64,000 nucleotides of DNA from Flavobacterium panici (GCF_903819335.1 NZ_CAIJDE010000036.1:1-64000), one strand, 5' to 3'; counted from the first letter of the stretch, positions 52,900 through 62,308 are shown. Translations and numbers: made by a program. The notes: generated from the sequence alone by a model not told the origin.

Positions 52900-53481
52900 A
52901 TGTTTCAAAAAATACGAGAATATCTTTCAAGGTCTGTCCGCCTTTCTGAAAAAGAAATTAAAATTTTTGAAAACAGTCTGGAATTGAGGCTGGTTCCCAA
53001 AAAAACAATCTTGTTACAGGCTGGCGAAATATGCAATTTTGAAGCTTATATTAATAAAGGCTGTATTCGCGAATATTTTATTGATGATGCAGGAATTGAA
53101 CTGACGCTGCAATTTGCAACCGAAGATTGGTGGGTAAGTGATATTACCAGTTTTGAAGACCAGATTCCGAGTGACATGTATATTGAAACGCTTGAAGATT
53201 GCGAATTATTGGTTTTAACTCGTCAGTCTAAAGAAAATTTGATTAACGAAGTTCCGCAGTTAGAAAGAATGTTCCGTTTGATGATTCAAAGGCATTTATC
53301 GAAATTGCAAAAAAGATTGTTTAAAACCGTTTCTTCAACCGCAATGGATCAGTATATTGAGTTTGTTACGCGTTATCCAACAATTTCGCAAAGGGTTTCT
53401 CAGCAGTATATTGCTTCTTATTTGGGAATTACGCCTGAATTTTTAAGCAGATTGCGTGCGAAGCATTTGAAGAATGGGTGA
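52900..53481 (+). CDS. Crp/Fnr family regulator
   Basis: 193 residues. Beta-roll sensor (ILLQAGEICNFEAYINKGCI, FATEDWWVSDITSFEDQIPS), long helix and C-terminal HTH (SQQYIASYLGITPEFLSRLR). It is the same type as the protein at 31465-32040 and lacks Fnr cysteines. Regulatory target is not clear; the GlcG/aldo-keto reductase genes are divergent to it. Confidence 0.85.
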   Translation: MFQKIREYLSRSVRLSEKEIKIFENSLELRLVPKKTILLQAGEICNFEAYINKGCIREYFIDDAGIELTLQFATEDWWVSDITSFEDQIPSDMYIETLEDCELLVLTRQSKENLINEVPQLERMFRLMIQRHLSKLQKRLFKTVSSTAMDQYIEFVTRYPTISQRVSQQYIASYLGITPEFLSRLRAKHLKNG

Positions 53482-53502
53482 ATTTAGATTTGAAAAACAA
53501 TA

Positions 53503-53538
53503 AAAAAGGGCTGTCTCAAAATCGAAACAGCCCTTTTT
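53503..53538 (+). terminator. Intrinsic terminator after the Crp/Fnr gene
   Basis: AAAAAGGGCTGT (53503-53514) and ACAGCCCTTTTT (53527-53538), with the same GGGCTGT arms as the hairpins near 39.5 kb. Confidence 0.8.
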
Positions 53539-53549
53539 AAATTTATATA

Positions 53550-53790
53550 TTTCTTTGTTCCGTAGGAACATCTCGTCGGTAGAAAAATTATATTATTATC
53601 ACCGTTTACGTTCCGTAGGAACGTTTGATTTTGACATCGTTTTTTATAATCTAATATATCAAACGTTTCTACGGAACGTAAATGCGGTCAATCGTTATTT
53701 TTTTCTACCGATGAAACGTTCCTATGGAACGTTAATGTGGCGAAATTCTATTTTTTCTACCAATGAAACATTCCTACGGAATGATAACTG
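53550..53790. repeat. Second cluster of GTTCCGTAGGAAC palindromes
   Basis: Five palindromes: 53556-53570, 53608-53624, 53663-53679 (ACGTTTCTACGGAACGT), 53715-53733 and 53769-53783 (CATTCCTACGGAATG), spaced 52-55 bp. CGGTAGAAAA-type spacers on the left and their complement TTTTCTACCGATGAAA on the right show that the orientation switches in the middle. The same arrangement as the cluster near 39.5 kb, also right after a GGGCTGT terminator. Confidence 0.8.
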
Positions 53791-53827
53791 AATGACGCTT
53801 TTTAAAATTACATGTGATTCAGAATTT

Positions 53828-54592
53828 TTAATTCCAAATCTCATTCATTTCTGTCAAAATAATTGGCTTTCCATCAGTAACCACAATGGTATGTTCGTGC
53901 TGTGCCATAAAACCCCCCTTGTTGCCAACCATTGTCCAGCCGTCTTGTAAAGTTTCGGCAATTGTAGAAGTTGTTGAAATAAAAGTTTCAATTGCCACAA
54001 CAGAGTTTTTCTTGAATCTTGTTAAGTTAAATTTATCTCTGTAATTGGCTATTTCGTGTGGTGCTTCGTGAAGACCTCTTCCAATTCCGTGGCCTGTTAA
54101 ATTTTTGATGACTTTATAACCTCTTTTCTTAGCTTCGGTTTCCATTATAAAACCGATATCAGAAATACGAACGCCGCCTTTTATATTGTGAATTGCTTTA
54201 TGCAGAATTTCTTTTGAAGCTTCAATCAGTTTTTGATGACGGTTTATATCTTCGCCAATAACAAACGAACCGCCGTTATCTGAAAAGAAACCGTTTAATT
54301 CTGCCGAAACATCAATATTGATTAAATCGCCTTCTTTCAATATTCTTTTATCAGAAGGAATTCCGTGGCAGAATTCTTTATTCACGCTGATACAAGTCCA
54401 GCCGGGAAATCCATACGTTACATATGGTGCCGATTTTGCGCCTAAATCATTCAGGATTTTTCCGCCGTAATCGTCTAATTCTTTTGTTGAAATTCCGGGT
54501 TTGGCATAATTCCTCATTTCTCTCAAAGCGTAAGCTACAGCTTCGCTTGCCTTTTTCATTCCGATTAATTCTGCTTCTGTTGTTATTGACAT
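53828..54592 (-). CDS. map: Type I methionine aminopeptidase
   Basis: 254 residues, pita-bread fold. Substrate His76 (EFCHGIP) and metal ligands Asp94 (NIDVSAE), Asp105 (FFSDNGGSF), His168 (LTGHGIG), Glu202 (VAIETF) and Glu233 (AQHEHTI) are all present. It removes the initiator Met in the cytoplasm. The FFSDNGGSF motif differs from the GDTSxTF of the housekeeping enzyme, and the gene is away from ribosomal genes, so it may be a second, accessory paralogue. It follows the TonB_C-like lipoprotein gene by 14 bp. Confidence 0.9.
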   Translation of the reverse strand: MSITTEAELIGMKKASEAVAYALREMRNYAKPGISTKELDDYGGKILNDLGAKSAPYVTYGFPGWTCISVNKEFCHGIPSDKRILKEGDLINIDVSAELNGFFSDNGGSFVIGEDINRHQKLIEASKEILHKAIHNIKGGVRISDIGFIMETEAKKRGYKVIKNLTGHGIGRGLHEAPHEIANYRDKFNLTRFKKNSVVAIETFISTTSTIAETLQDGWTMVGNKGGFMAQHEHTIVVTDGKPIILTEMNEIWN

Positions 54593-54606
54593 GTGGTATT
54601 TGTGTT

Positions 54607-55383
54607 TTATTTAAATCCGTAGCGCATTACCATACTAGAATTTACATTTTGTTTTCTTATTTGTGCTGGTTTCCAACCCTCTCTCTTAATTATCCTATTT
54701 AATTCACTTTCAAAATATTTTTCAAATTTATGATTTGATTTTATATCAAATAGAAACCAGAAATTTTTAATTTTTCCATTACCATTTTTATCTACATTAA
54801 ATGAAATATCCACAAATGCAGAAACTTCATAGTTGGGTCTTTGTATATAACCTTTTGGATAAATGAGTGTCCGATCAATTTCATTTTGCATCACTTCACT
54901 ATATTCATCGTTACTGTCGTCTTTATCATTTGGATAATTTGGTCTCGTGTCACAATCTGCATAATATAGTGTATCGTTAATGTGATTCATTAAGTACTTT
55001 TCATCAGCAATGTTTAGCAAAGAATCTATGAATTTTTCGCCATATTTTTGATTTATCTTTTCCTCCATTAATTTGCAATAGCAATGTTCAGTCTGGTCAT
55101 CGTAGACAATACAAGAAGATCCTTCATTTCTAAAGTCAATATTATTTTCTTTCAGAATTTTAATTAACTCTTTTTGTGAACGCAAATAGTGACTAATTAT
55201 ATTTCCAGAATAATGACAGTAGGTCAGTTTTCCATTTTCTAAATCTTTTTTTGCCTCAGATATATCCTTTAAGCAGGTGGTGTCTTCTTTTGGAACAAAA
55301 TCAAAGAATGAACCTTTTGGTCTTCTTTCAAGTTGACATGAAATTAGTAGTATACTAAAAAGGATAAAAAAATAATTCTTCAT
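54607..55383 (-). CDS. Lipoprotein with TonB_C-like C-terminus
   Basis: 258 residues. Lipoprotein Cys16 (SILLISCQLERR). Mostly charged and helical in the middle, with several cysteines. The last 80 residues (SAFVDISFNVDKNGNGKIKN, FESELNRIIKREGWKPAQIR) follow the TonB C-terminal-like pattern seen in many Bacteroidota lipoproteins. No transmembrane anchor or Pro-rich linker, so not a working TonB. Function unknown. It is upstream of the methionine aminopeptidase gene on the same strand. Confidence 0.65.
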   Translation of the reverse strand: MKNYFFILFSILLISCQLERRPKGSFFDFVPKEDTTCLKDISEAKKDLENGKLTYCHYSGNIISHYLRSQKELIKILKENNIDFRNEGSSCIVYDDQTEHCYCKLMEEKINQKYGEKFIDSLLNIADEKYLMNHINDTLYYADCDTRPNYPNDKDDSNDEYSEVMQNEIDRTLIYPKGYIQRPNYEVSAFVDISFNVDKNGNGKIKNFWFLFDIKSNHKFEKYFESELNRIIKREGWKPAQIRKQNVNSSMVMRYGFK

Positions 55384-55484
55384 TTATCTATTTTGATGAA
55401 AAAGGTTTGAGATTTTTGTTACCGCTAATATAAAATTAAATTGTTAGTAAAAGCTTTGTTTTAAAAAGTTGATTTATAGCGTTT

Positions 55485-56285
55485 TTAAATTTTCTTCGCC
55501 AATTTCAAAACATCTGAAGGAGAAAACCCATATTTCTTTTTAAAAGCAAAAGAAAAATGGGAGAGATCTTCAAAACCGAGTTCAAGATAAATGTCAGAAG
55601 GTTTTTTGCCTTTCTTTTCCAGTAAAAAATAACCTTCTTTTAGTCTGCGTTGAATCAGCCAGCGGCTTGGAGTATCTGAAAAAATGGAGGCAAAATCACG
55701 TTTAAAAGCAGAAATACTTCTTCCGGTTAAATATGCAAAACGTTCCATGCTGATATTAAACTTATAATTTCGGTTCATATAAGCTTCTAAATCTATTTTT
55801 TCCGGCGGTGCAAAATCAAATAAAATATCTGTCAGTTGCGGATTTTCTTTTAAAAGAATCAAAAGCAATTCTTCCCGTTTTATATTCGAAAAAGTCTCAT
55901 CGATTTCACCGCCATCATTATAATAAGGCATTAAGGAAAGAATGAAATTCGGAACCAGATTTGTTTTCTTTAAAGCAAAAAATACCGCTTCATCTTCACT
56001 TTTTTGAGCTTTGGTTTTATGTTTTGCGGCAAAAGTTTTTAAAAACGCCGTATCAAAAATTACGACGACTTTTTCAAATTCTCCGTCTTGTTTTTGTTTG
56101 TTGTATCTTGCGAGATGATTTTTTCGGGCAATACAATATTCGCCTGGTTTTAGGTTGTATTTGCTAACTCCGTCATAACCTTCAATAGTGCCTTTTGCCA
56201 GATACAAAAAGAAATGTTCTGAAATAAAATGTTCCGGCGATATTTCGGGACCTATATAACAACTTTTGATTTCTGTATATTTCAT
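55485..56285 (-). CDS. AraC family transcriptional regulator
   Basis: 266 residues from the ATG at 56285, which lies 7 bp after the upstream stop; longer in-frame starts would run back into the metallo-hydrolase gene. Sensor half (HFISEHFFLYLAKGTIEGYD) and AraC HTH (DIYLELGFEDLSHFSFAFKK, YGFSPSDVLKLA). Last gene of a tight four-gene operon with the two NAD(P)-binding proteins and the metallo-hydrolase, so probably its own regulator. Confidence 0.85.
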   Translation of the reverse strand: MKYTEIKSCYIGPEISPEHFISEHFFLYLAKGTIEGYDGVSKYNLKPGEYCIARKNHLARYNKQKQDGEFEKVVVIFDTAFLKTFAAKHKTKAQKSEDEAVFFALKKTNLVPNFILSLMPYYNDGGEIDETFSNIKREELLLILLKENPQLTDILFDFAPPEKIDLEAYMNRNYKFNISMERFAYLTGRSISAFKRDFASIFSDTPSRWLIQRRLKEGYFLLEKKGKKPSDIYLELGFEDLSHFSFAFKKKYGFSPSDVLKLAKKI

Positions 56286-56292
56286 AAAGCGT

Positions 56293-57429
56293 TTATTTTT
56301 CAGGATTAGTTTTCCACCATTGTTGGAAAATTTTAGGACTATCAAAATTAACGATTTCTCCCATAATAGGCGTAATCAGCGGAATGTGATATTTTTCATT
56401 TAAACGAGTGATTTCGTTTAGCGGTTCATTCCATCTATGTTTGGCAAGCGCAAATTTTGAATTATGAACCGGAACAACACTTTTAGCGTTTAGATCTTTC
56501 GCCGCTTGAAGGGTTTCTTCGGGCAGCATGTGGATATAATGCCACGCTTTGTTGTATTGTCCGTTTTCCATAATAGCAACATCGATTGGGCCAAATTTCT
56601 TTCCAATTTCGGCAAAATGCGTATCGTAACCGCCGTCGCCGCTGTAGAATACTTTCATTTTTGGGGAACTAATTAAATACGACGCCCACAAAGATTGGTT
56701 TTGTGTAAATCCACGTCCGGATTTATGCCTTGCCGGAAGTGTGTGAATCGTGAAATCTTTTCCAACCGTGATGGAATCATTCCAGTCTTCTCCTATAATC
56801 TTATTTTGAGGATAACCCCAGCGTTCAAAATGTGCGCCAACACCCAAACCGCAAATTACAGTTTTGACTTTGTCTTTTAATGCCAAAACAGTTTCATAAT
56901 CAAGATGATCGTAATGATCGTGAGAAATTAACAGGTAATCAATTTCGGGTAAATCTTCAACATGATACGAATTTGTTCCTGCAAAAACGGTTACACTATT
57001 TGGAATTGGTGATGCATTATCACTAAAAACGGGATCGATTAAAATTTTCTTTCCGTCAATTTGCAAAAGGGTAGAAGAATGCCCAAACCAAACCAACAAA
57101 TTCTGATTTGCAGGTAAATGTTTCAAATCTCTTTTTACAGACGGAATTTTTCCTGTAGGTTCAGTTGGAACTTTTTTATCAAAAAGCTGTCTTCTTATTA
57201 CGCTCCAAAAAGTATAACCGGGCGCAAATGTTGGCGTGCACGTATTATTTTGAAATTCACCATTTTTATAATGTGATGATTTTTCAATTCGAGCCATACT
57301 TTCGTCTGAAGGTAAACTTCCAAATGTTGCTTTTTGCATATACAACCAAGTGCTGAAACCAAGAATCAGAATTAGGATTACGAGAACAATTAGTATTCTT
57401 TTGATAATTTTTAGGATTCGTTTTTTCAT
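56293..57429 (-). CDS. Membrane-anchored MBL-fold metallo-hydrolase
   Basis: 378 residues. One N-terminal membrane segment (about 11-30) then a metallo-beta-lactamase fold: FGHSSTLLQIDGKKILIDPV, zinc motif HDHYDH (170-175), VYSGDGGYDTHF and the final VPVHNSKFALAKH. Resembles the UlaG/NAPE-PLD-like group that cleaves phosphodiester or lactone bonds; substrate unknown. Spacing 2 bp from the gene before and 7 bp from the AraC gene. Confidence 0.85.
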   Translation of the reverse strand: MKKRILKIIKRILIVLVILILILGFSTWLYMQKATFGSLPSDESMARIEKSSHYKNGEFQNNTCTPTFAPGYTFWSVIRRQLFDKKVPTEPTGKIPSVKRDLKHLPANQNLLVWFGHSSTLLQIDGKKILIDPVFSDNASPIPNSVTVFAGTNSYHVEDLPEIDYLLISHDHYDHLDYETVLALKDKVKTVICGLGVGAHFERWGYPQNKIIGEDWNDSITVGKDFTIHTLPARHKSGRGFTQNQSLWASYLISSPKMKVFYSGDGGYDTHFAEIGKKFGPIDVAIMENGQYNKAWHYIHMLPEETLQAAKDLNAKSVVPVHNSKFALAKHRWNEPLNEITRLNEKYHIPLITPIMGEIVNFDSPKIFQQWWKTNPEK

Positions 57430-57431
57430 TT

Positions 57432-58079
57432 TTAGTTCGCGGCTTTTTTAATGTCAATGGCTTCCAGTATTTTTTGAGAGAATCCGAATCGTGCTGTCGA
57501 AATCATGGCGCGGCCAATTTCTCTGGTTTCGCAGCCTGTATAAAATAATCCCATAATTGGATACAGAAATTTGATGTATTTATTAAATCCTTTTAAATGA
57601 ATTTGCGTTGGATCGGGTTTCATTAATCCCGGACGGAAATTATATTGCGCTTTGAAAGACATTTTTTGTAAAGCATTTTCTGTTTTTCCTTTTACACGCG
57701 CCCACATTACTTTTCCGGTTTCAGAACTGTCTGTATGCGATCCCGAAATAAAATTGAAAACAAGATTTGGATTTTGGTTGAGTACAACTTCTGCAAAATG
57801 TATCGTTGTATCGTACGTAATATAAGTGTATTGTGCTTCGTCAAGTCCTACGCTGCTAATTCCGGCGCAATAAAAACAAGCATCATAACCAGAAAGCTTG
57901 GTATCATCGCTTTTTAGCGAAAGAAAATCAGGAACAAGATATTCCGTTAATTTAGGATGCAATTTTCCGCTTGGTTTTCTTCCCACATATAATACAGCTT
58001 CTATTTGATTATTTTCAAGACATTCTATTAAAACGCCTTCGCCAACCATTCCGGTGGCACCGGTTATAATTACTTTCAT
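57432..58079 (-). CDS. NAD(P)H-binding atypical SDR protein
   Basis: 215 residues. GxxGxxG start (VIITGATGMVGEGVLIECLE), a short Rossmann domain, and KAQYNFRPGLMKP near the substrate side. It lacks a clear YxxxK pair, as is normal for NmrA/YwnB-like SDRs. Role unknown. Co-transcribed: 3 bp after the preceding SDR gene and 2 bp before the metallo-hydrolase. Confidence 0.85.
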   Translation of the reverse strand: MKVIITGATGMVGEGVLIECLENNQIEAVLYVGRKPSGKLHPKLTEYLVPDFLSLKSDDTKLSGYDACFYCAGISSVGLDEAQYTYITYDTTIHFAEVVLNQNPNLVFNFISGSHTDSSETGKVMWARVKGKTENALQKMSFKAQYNFRPGLMKPDPTQIHLKGFNKYIKFLYPIMGLFYTGCETREIGRAMISTARFGFSQKILEAIDIKKAAN

Positions 58080-58082
58080 CTT

Positions 58083-59123
58083 TTATATTTTAAGAGATTT
58101 CCATTTTATTAAACTAATTACTGTGGCGGTTATCGCTTCTTCATTGCTTTGGGGTTTCCAGCCTAATATTGTTTTTGCTTTTTCGTTGCTGGCATTGCGA
58201 TAAATTCCAACCAAAGGTAAAATGGCTTTTGCCTGATCGTTAAACAATGCCGTTAAACGTATTATAAAGGTAGGCAAAGATTTTGTTGATGCCTTTTCGG
58301 TTACATACGGCATTTTTTCTTTCAGCAGTTTTACTATTTCCAGTAATGACATCGTGCCGCCGGATAATGCTAAAAATCGCTGTCCTTTTGCTTCGGGACT
58401 TTCCATTGCCAAAATGTGTAATTCGGCAACATCTCTTACATCGACAATTCCTAATCTGATATCCGGAATTGCTTTCATTGAACCGTCTAATAATTTTTTA
58501 AGCAATTCAAAACCACTTGATAAATCCGGGCTCAATGAAGGTCCAAAAATTCCCATTGGGTTTATTACAGAAAATTCTAATGCGCCGCCTTCATTTTTCA
58601 TAAAATCCCAAGCAGCTTGTTCTGCCAGAACTTTAGATTTATTATAAGTCGAAAGTCCTTTTTCGTTAGGATTTGTCCAGCTTTCTTCGGTAATAAGTGA
58701 ATTTTTATCTTTATGGCTGTAGCCCACAGCGCCAAAGTTGGATGTCATAACAACACGTTTTACACCTGCATCTCTTGCGGCTTTTAGTACACGCAAAGTT
58801 CCGTCAACCGCAGGACGAATCATTTCGTCTTCGTTTTTGGGTAATCTTAAAAATATAGGCGAAGCAATGTGTAAAACGTAATCGCAATCTTTCATCGCTT
58901 CTGCCCAGTTATTATCGCTGGTTAAATCAGCTTCAATAAATTCTAAATCACTAAAATCTGTAATGCCGCCGTTTTCGAGCATTTCAAAAATCTTTTTTTT
59001 GCTTTTTAGCGAGCGAACAGTTGTTCTCACTTTATAACCGCGGTTGAGTAATTGTAAAATACTGTGTATGGCAACAAAACCTGTTCCGCCGGTAACTAAT
59101 ACTTTTTGATTTGATTGTATCAT
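58083..59123 (-). CDS. Extended SDR, dihydroflavonol-4-reductase-like aldehyde reductase
   Basis: 346 residues. VLVTGGTGFVAIHSILQLLN (NAD(P) loop; the usual GxxG is followed by V-A), TTVRSLKSKK for NADPH preference, and YNKSKVLAEQAAWDF with the catalytic YxxxK. It belongs to the extended SDRs that reduce aldehydes or ketones. First gene of the operon to the AraC gene at 55485; divergent to another AraC gene at 59284. Confidence 0.9.
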   Translation of the reverse strand: MIQSNQKVLVTGGTGFVAIHSILQLLNRGYKVRTTVRSLKSKKKIFEMLENGGITDFSDLEFIEADLTSDNNWAEAMKDCDYVLHIASPIFLRLPKNEDEMIRPAVDGTLRVLKAARDAGVKRVVMTSNFGAVGYSHKDKNSLITEESWTNPNEKGLSTYNKSKVLAEQAAWDFMKNEGGALEFSVINPMGIFGPSLSPDLSSGFELLKKLLDGSMKAIPDIRLGIVDVRDVAELHILAMESPEAKGQRFLALSGGTMSLLEIVKLLKEKMPYVTEKASTKSLPTFIIRLTALFNDQAKAILPLVGIYRNASNEKAKTILGWKPQSNEEAITATVISLIKWKSLKI

Positions 59124-59163
59124 CGATTGTATTTTTATAGGGCAAATTTCAGGAGAATGCAGA

Positions 59164-59202
59164 AAAGTTATTTTGTTGAAAAGTCCAAAGTTATTTTGTT
59201 GA
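59164..59202. promoter_or_regulatory. 16-bp direct repeats, candidate AraC operator
   Basis: AAAGTTATTTTGTTGA occurs exactly at 59164-59179 and 59187-59202, a 23-bp period. It lies between the divergent SDR operon and the AraC gene. Tandem direct half-sites about two helical turns apart are typical for AraC dimers. Confidence 0.65.
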
Positions 59203-59283
59203 GAGGTTCAGAAAGCTGAAAACGAAACCAATGGGCTTTTCTGAAAAAATCTTATATTCGCTTGAACTTACAAAGAGAAACCA

Positions 59284-60207
59284 ATGTCTAAAGAAATAAT
59301 TTTATTTAAAAACTTACATGATACCTATAAAAACATGGGACTTCCTGTAAATGAAATTATTGACAATGACGGTTTAACAATCAATAATTTAAAAGATCTG
59401 CATCCGGTACTGCCTTTTAAATCGATTGGATACAGACCGAGTTATTTTTCTTTTTTATTTGTAAAAGATGCAAAAGGGAAATATACAACAGATGATGTTT
59501 CTTTTATTACAGAACCGGGAACTGTATATTTTACAAATCCGGGGCATTTTAAATCTTTTGAATGGGATGAGATTACTGATGTTTATTTGATAACAGTTAC
59601 AGAAAGCTTTTTAAAAGAAAATGTTCATACGGATATCTTCAAAGAATTTCCTTTTTTATTGTCTGAAACAGTTTATCCGCGAAACCTGAATGAAACCGAT
59701 TTTAAAGAGTTTGAAACGATTTATCTTCAAATGGAAAAAGAATTCGCTTCAACATCTTCCATAAAAAATAAAGTAATTGGCAGTTTTTTGGTTATTTTAC
59801 TTTTGAAGATAAAAGAAGCTTTTTGGAACAATTATAATCCAATTTACGAAGGAAATAAAAGTTCTCAAATTGTAAAAAACTTCAAGAAAAATTTGGAACA
59901 GCATTTTAGGGAATTACTCGACGGAAAAACAGATAAACAGCTTCGGGTAAAAGATTATGCTTTGGCACAAAACCTTCATGAAAATTATCTCAACAATGTT
60001 ATTAAAAGTAAAACCGGAAAATCGGTCAGTAACTGGATTTCGGAGAAATTGATTGCAGAAGCAAAATCACTTTTAATAAATTCTACGCTTTCTATTAAAG
60101 AAATCGCCTATAAATTGGGTTTTATAGAAACGTCACATTTTAGTAATTACTTCAAAAAAAACACTAAAACCTCGCCTGAGGAATATAGAAAGTCGGCAGA
60201 TTTATAG
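59284..60207 (+). CDS. AraC family transcriptional regulator
   Basis: 307 residues. Cupin-like sensor (FITEPGTVYFTNPGHFKSFE) and C-terminal AraC HTH (LSIKEIAYKLGFIETSHFSN, TSPEEYRKSADL). Divergent to the SDR/metallo-hydrolase operon, upstream of two SDR genes on its own strand. The exact direct repeats at 59164-59202 are its likely site. TATATTCG near 59250 may be its -7 box. Confidence 0.85.
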   Translation: MSKEIILFKNLHDTYKNMGLPVNEIIDNDGLTINNLKDLHPVLPFKSIGYRPSYFSFLFVKDAKGKYTTDDVSFITEPGTVYFTNPGHFKSFEWDEITDVYLITVTESFLKENVHTDIFKEFPFLLSETVYPRNLNETDFKEFETIYLQMEKEFASTSSIKNKVIGSFLVILLLKIKEAFWNNYNPIYEGNKSSQIVKNFKKNLEQHFRELLDGKTDKQLRVKDYALAQNLHENYLNNVIKSKTGKSVSNWISEKLIAEAKSLLINSTLSIKEIAYKLGFIETSHFSNYFKKNTKTSPEEYRKSADL

Positions 60208-60315
60208 TATGCTTTGAAATTTGCATTTCAATCTGTAATCTTCGCAACAACCACCTTCCAGTCTATTTGCAATTTTGTACTGTCGATAATGACATAACAA
60301 AATTTATAAATCATC

Positions 60316-61056
60316 ATGGAAAATTTAAAAGACAAAGTAGTTTTAATTACAGGTTCGTCAAGAGGAATTGGAGCAGCAATTGCATTAAAAGTATCTCAGG
60401 CAGGAGCAAAAGTTATTATTAATTATGCGGGAGGTAAAGAACCTGCCGAAAAACTGGCTCAGGAAATTAATTTTAACGGAGGTCAGGCTTTAGCCATTAA
60501 AGCAGACGTAAGTAATTCAGCAGAAGTTAAAAATCTTTTTGACGAAAGTATCGCTCATTTTGGTAAAATCGATGTTTTGATTAACAATGCTGGTATTATG
60601 ATTACTAAATTAATCAAAGATACTACAGATGAAGATTTTGACCGTCACTTCAATATCAATGTAAAAGGGACTTTTAATACGATGCGTGAAGCAGCTACAA
60701 AACTGGCTGATAACGGAAGTATTATCAACTTTTCGACTTCTGTAAATCGTATTATGCTTCCGGGTTACGCCACTTATGTAGCCACAAAATCTGCTGTGGA
60801 GCAATTGACAAGAGTTTTTTCTAAAGAAATTGGTTCAAGAGGAATTAACGTAAACTCCGTTTCACCTGGGCCAACAAACACAGAATTATTCACAAACGGA
60901 AAATCGGAAGAAGTTATCGCAAGATTAGCGTCATTATCAGCTTTCAACAGAATTGGAGAAACAAATGATATTGCAAATGTTGTGGTATTCCTTGCTTCTG
61001 ATGATGCAAAATGGATCAATGCACAGAATATTGGTGCTAACGGCGGAATGGCTTAA
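60316..61056 (+). CDS. SDR oxidoreductase, 3-oxoacyl-ACP reductase-like
   Basis: 246 residues. TGSSRGIG cofactor loop, NNAG (VLINNAGIMI), Ser in INFSTSVNR, and YVATKSA as YxxxK, followed by the PGPTNTELF turn. It is close in type to the SDR at 61556-62308 (same cofactor and active-site layout), probably an old duplication. Cytoplasmic NAD(P)H reductase; substrate unknown. Transcribed with the DUF1097 gene 16 bp downstream. Confidence 0.9.
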   Translation: MENLKDKVVLITGSSRGIGAAIALKVSQAGAKVIINYAGGKEPAEKLAQEINFNGGQALAIKADVSNSAEVKNLFDESIAHFGKIDVLINNAGIMITKLIKDTTDEDFDRHFNINVKGTFNTMREAATKLADNGSIINFSTSVNRIMLPGYATYVATKSAVEQLTRVFSKEIGSRGINVNSVSPGPTNTELFTNGKSEEVIARLASLSAFNRIGETNDIANVVVFLASDDAKWINAQNIGANGGMA

Positions 61057-61072
61057 TCTTAAAATTAAAATT

Positions 61073-61543
61073 ATGAAAACATACATAAACGCTATAATAT
61101 TAGGATTGTTTGGCGCTGCTGCGGTTACTGTTTCCTTCATGCTGCAATGGTCAACATGGACGATGTTCCTGGCTTGGGTAAGTTATTATTTATTCGGAAA
61201 ATCGATTAAAACTTCTATTCCGGTCTTCGTGCAAATAATCTTCGGAATCTTGATGGGAGTGGGAATAATGGTTTCGGCGAAATTTTTTGAAACCATAATT
61301 GGAGTTGCAGGTTTTCAACTCGCTGTATTTTTATTCATTGGTTCATTGGCTTTTTTATCCAAAATAGAAGGTTTAAAAAGTATTCCGGCTTGGTTTATTG
61401 GCTTGATAATCATTTTCGGAGTACATCCGGAACTTGAATTTGTGGCTATTGTCAGCCTTTTGATTCCGGTAATTGCAGGATTTACATTTGCCTGGCTCAA
61501 TGATTCTTCAATTCAAATCGTATCAAAATCATTCAACAATTAA
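61073..61543 (+). CDS. DUF1097 family membrane protein
   Basis: 156 residues from the ATG at 61073; an earlier in-frame start overlaps the SDR gene in another frame. Four to five membrane segments in a small all-helix protein: ILGLFGAAAVTVSFMLQWST, VQIIFGILMGVGIMVSA, FIGLIIIFGVHPELEFVAIV. DUF1097 proteins are inner membrane proteins of unknown role. It lies between two SDR genes in a three-gene operon. Confidence 0.8.
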   Translation: MKTYINAIILGLFGAAAVTVSFMLQWSTWTMFLAWVSYYLFGKSIKTSIPVFVQIIFGILMGVGIMVSAKFFETIIGVAGFQLAVFLFIGSLAFLSKIEGLKSIPAWFIGLIIIFGVHPELEFVAIVSLLIPVIAGFTFAWLNDSSIQIVSKSFNN

Positions 61544-61555
61544 AATTTAAAAATC

Positions 61556-62308
61556 ATGAAAATATTAAATAATAAAGTCGCAGTAATTACGGGTTCAGCA
61601 AGAGGTTTAGGAAAAGCTATTGCAGAAAGATATGCATCATTGGGTGCCAATATTGTAATCAATTATTCAAAAGACAAAGCTTCTGCAGATGAAGTAGTGT
61701 CAAACATTACGGCAATGGGCGTAAAAGTAATCGCTGTTCAGGCCGACGTAAGTGTAGTTGCCGATATCGAAAGATTATTTGAGGAAGCCATTAAAGCTTT
61801 TGGAAAAATAGATATTGTTGTTGCTAATGCCGGAATCGAAATGGTAGAAACTCCGGTTGCAGAATTTACAGAATCTCAGTTTGATAAATTATTTTCTATC
61901 AATACAAAAGGCGCTTATTTCACAATGCAGCAAGCGGCGAAAAAAGTGGAAAACAACGGAAGGATAATTTATATCGCTTCTAGTACAACGGCTTTTCCAA
62001 TTCCGGGAATGGCGATTTATGGCGGAAGTAAAACTACGCCAAGATATATGGTTGATGTTTTATCTAAAGAAATTGGACATAAAGGAATTACGGTAAATAC
62101 GATTATTCCGTTTGCGGTAGATCATTCTGGAATTTTTGCAGATGAAAACAGTTATCCTGAATTGAGAAAATCATTAATCGACAGCTGTCCAATGGGAAGA
62201 TTGGCAGAAGTGGAAGATGTAGCCAATATTGCTGAATTTTTTGCAAGTGATTTATCTTCTTTCGTAAATGGTCAGCATTTACTTGTAAATGGCGGAGCAA
62301 ATCAATAA
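61556..62308 (+). CDS. SDR oxidoreductase, 3-oxoacyl-ACP reductase-like
   Basis: 250 residues. TGSARGLG cofactor loop, VVANAGIEM, catalytic Ser in IYIASSTTAF and YGGSK as YxxxK, then the NTIIPFAVDH turn. Paralogue in type of the SDR at 60316. Third gene of the operon, 12 bp after the DUF1097 stop, ended by the terminator at 62342-62382. Confidence 0.9.
   Translation: MKILNNKVAVITGSARGLGKAIAERYASLGANIVINYSKDKASADEVVSNITAMGVKVIAVQADVSVVADIERLFEEAIKAFGKIDIVVANAGIEMVETPVAEFTESQFDKLFSINTKGAYFTMQQAAKKVENNGRIIYIASSTTAFPIPGMAIYGGSKTTPRYMVDVLSKEIGHKGITVNTIIPFAVDHSGIFADENSYPELRKSLIDSCPMGRLAEVEDVANIAEFFASDLSSFVNGQHLLVNGGANQ

Noticed and set aside
60953..61072. N-terminal extension of the DUF1097 protein
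   Set aside because: It overlaps the end of the SDR gene in another frame; the ATG at 61073 gives the normal length and first membrane segment.
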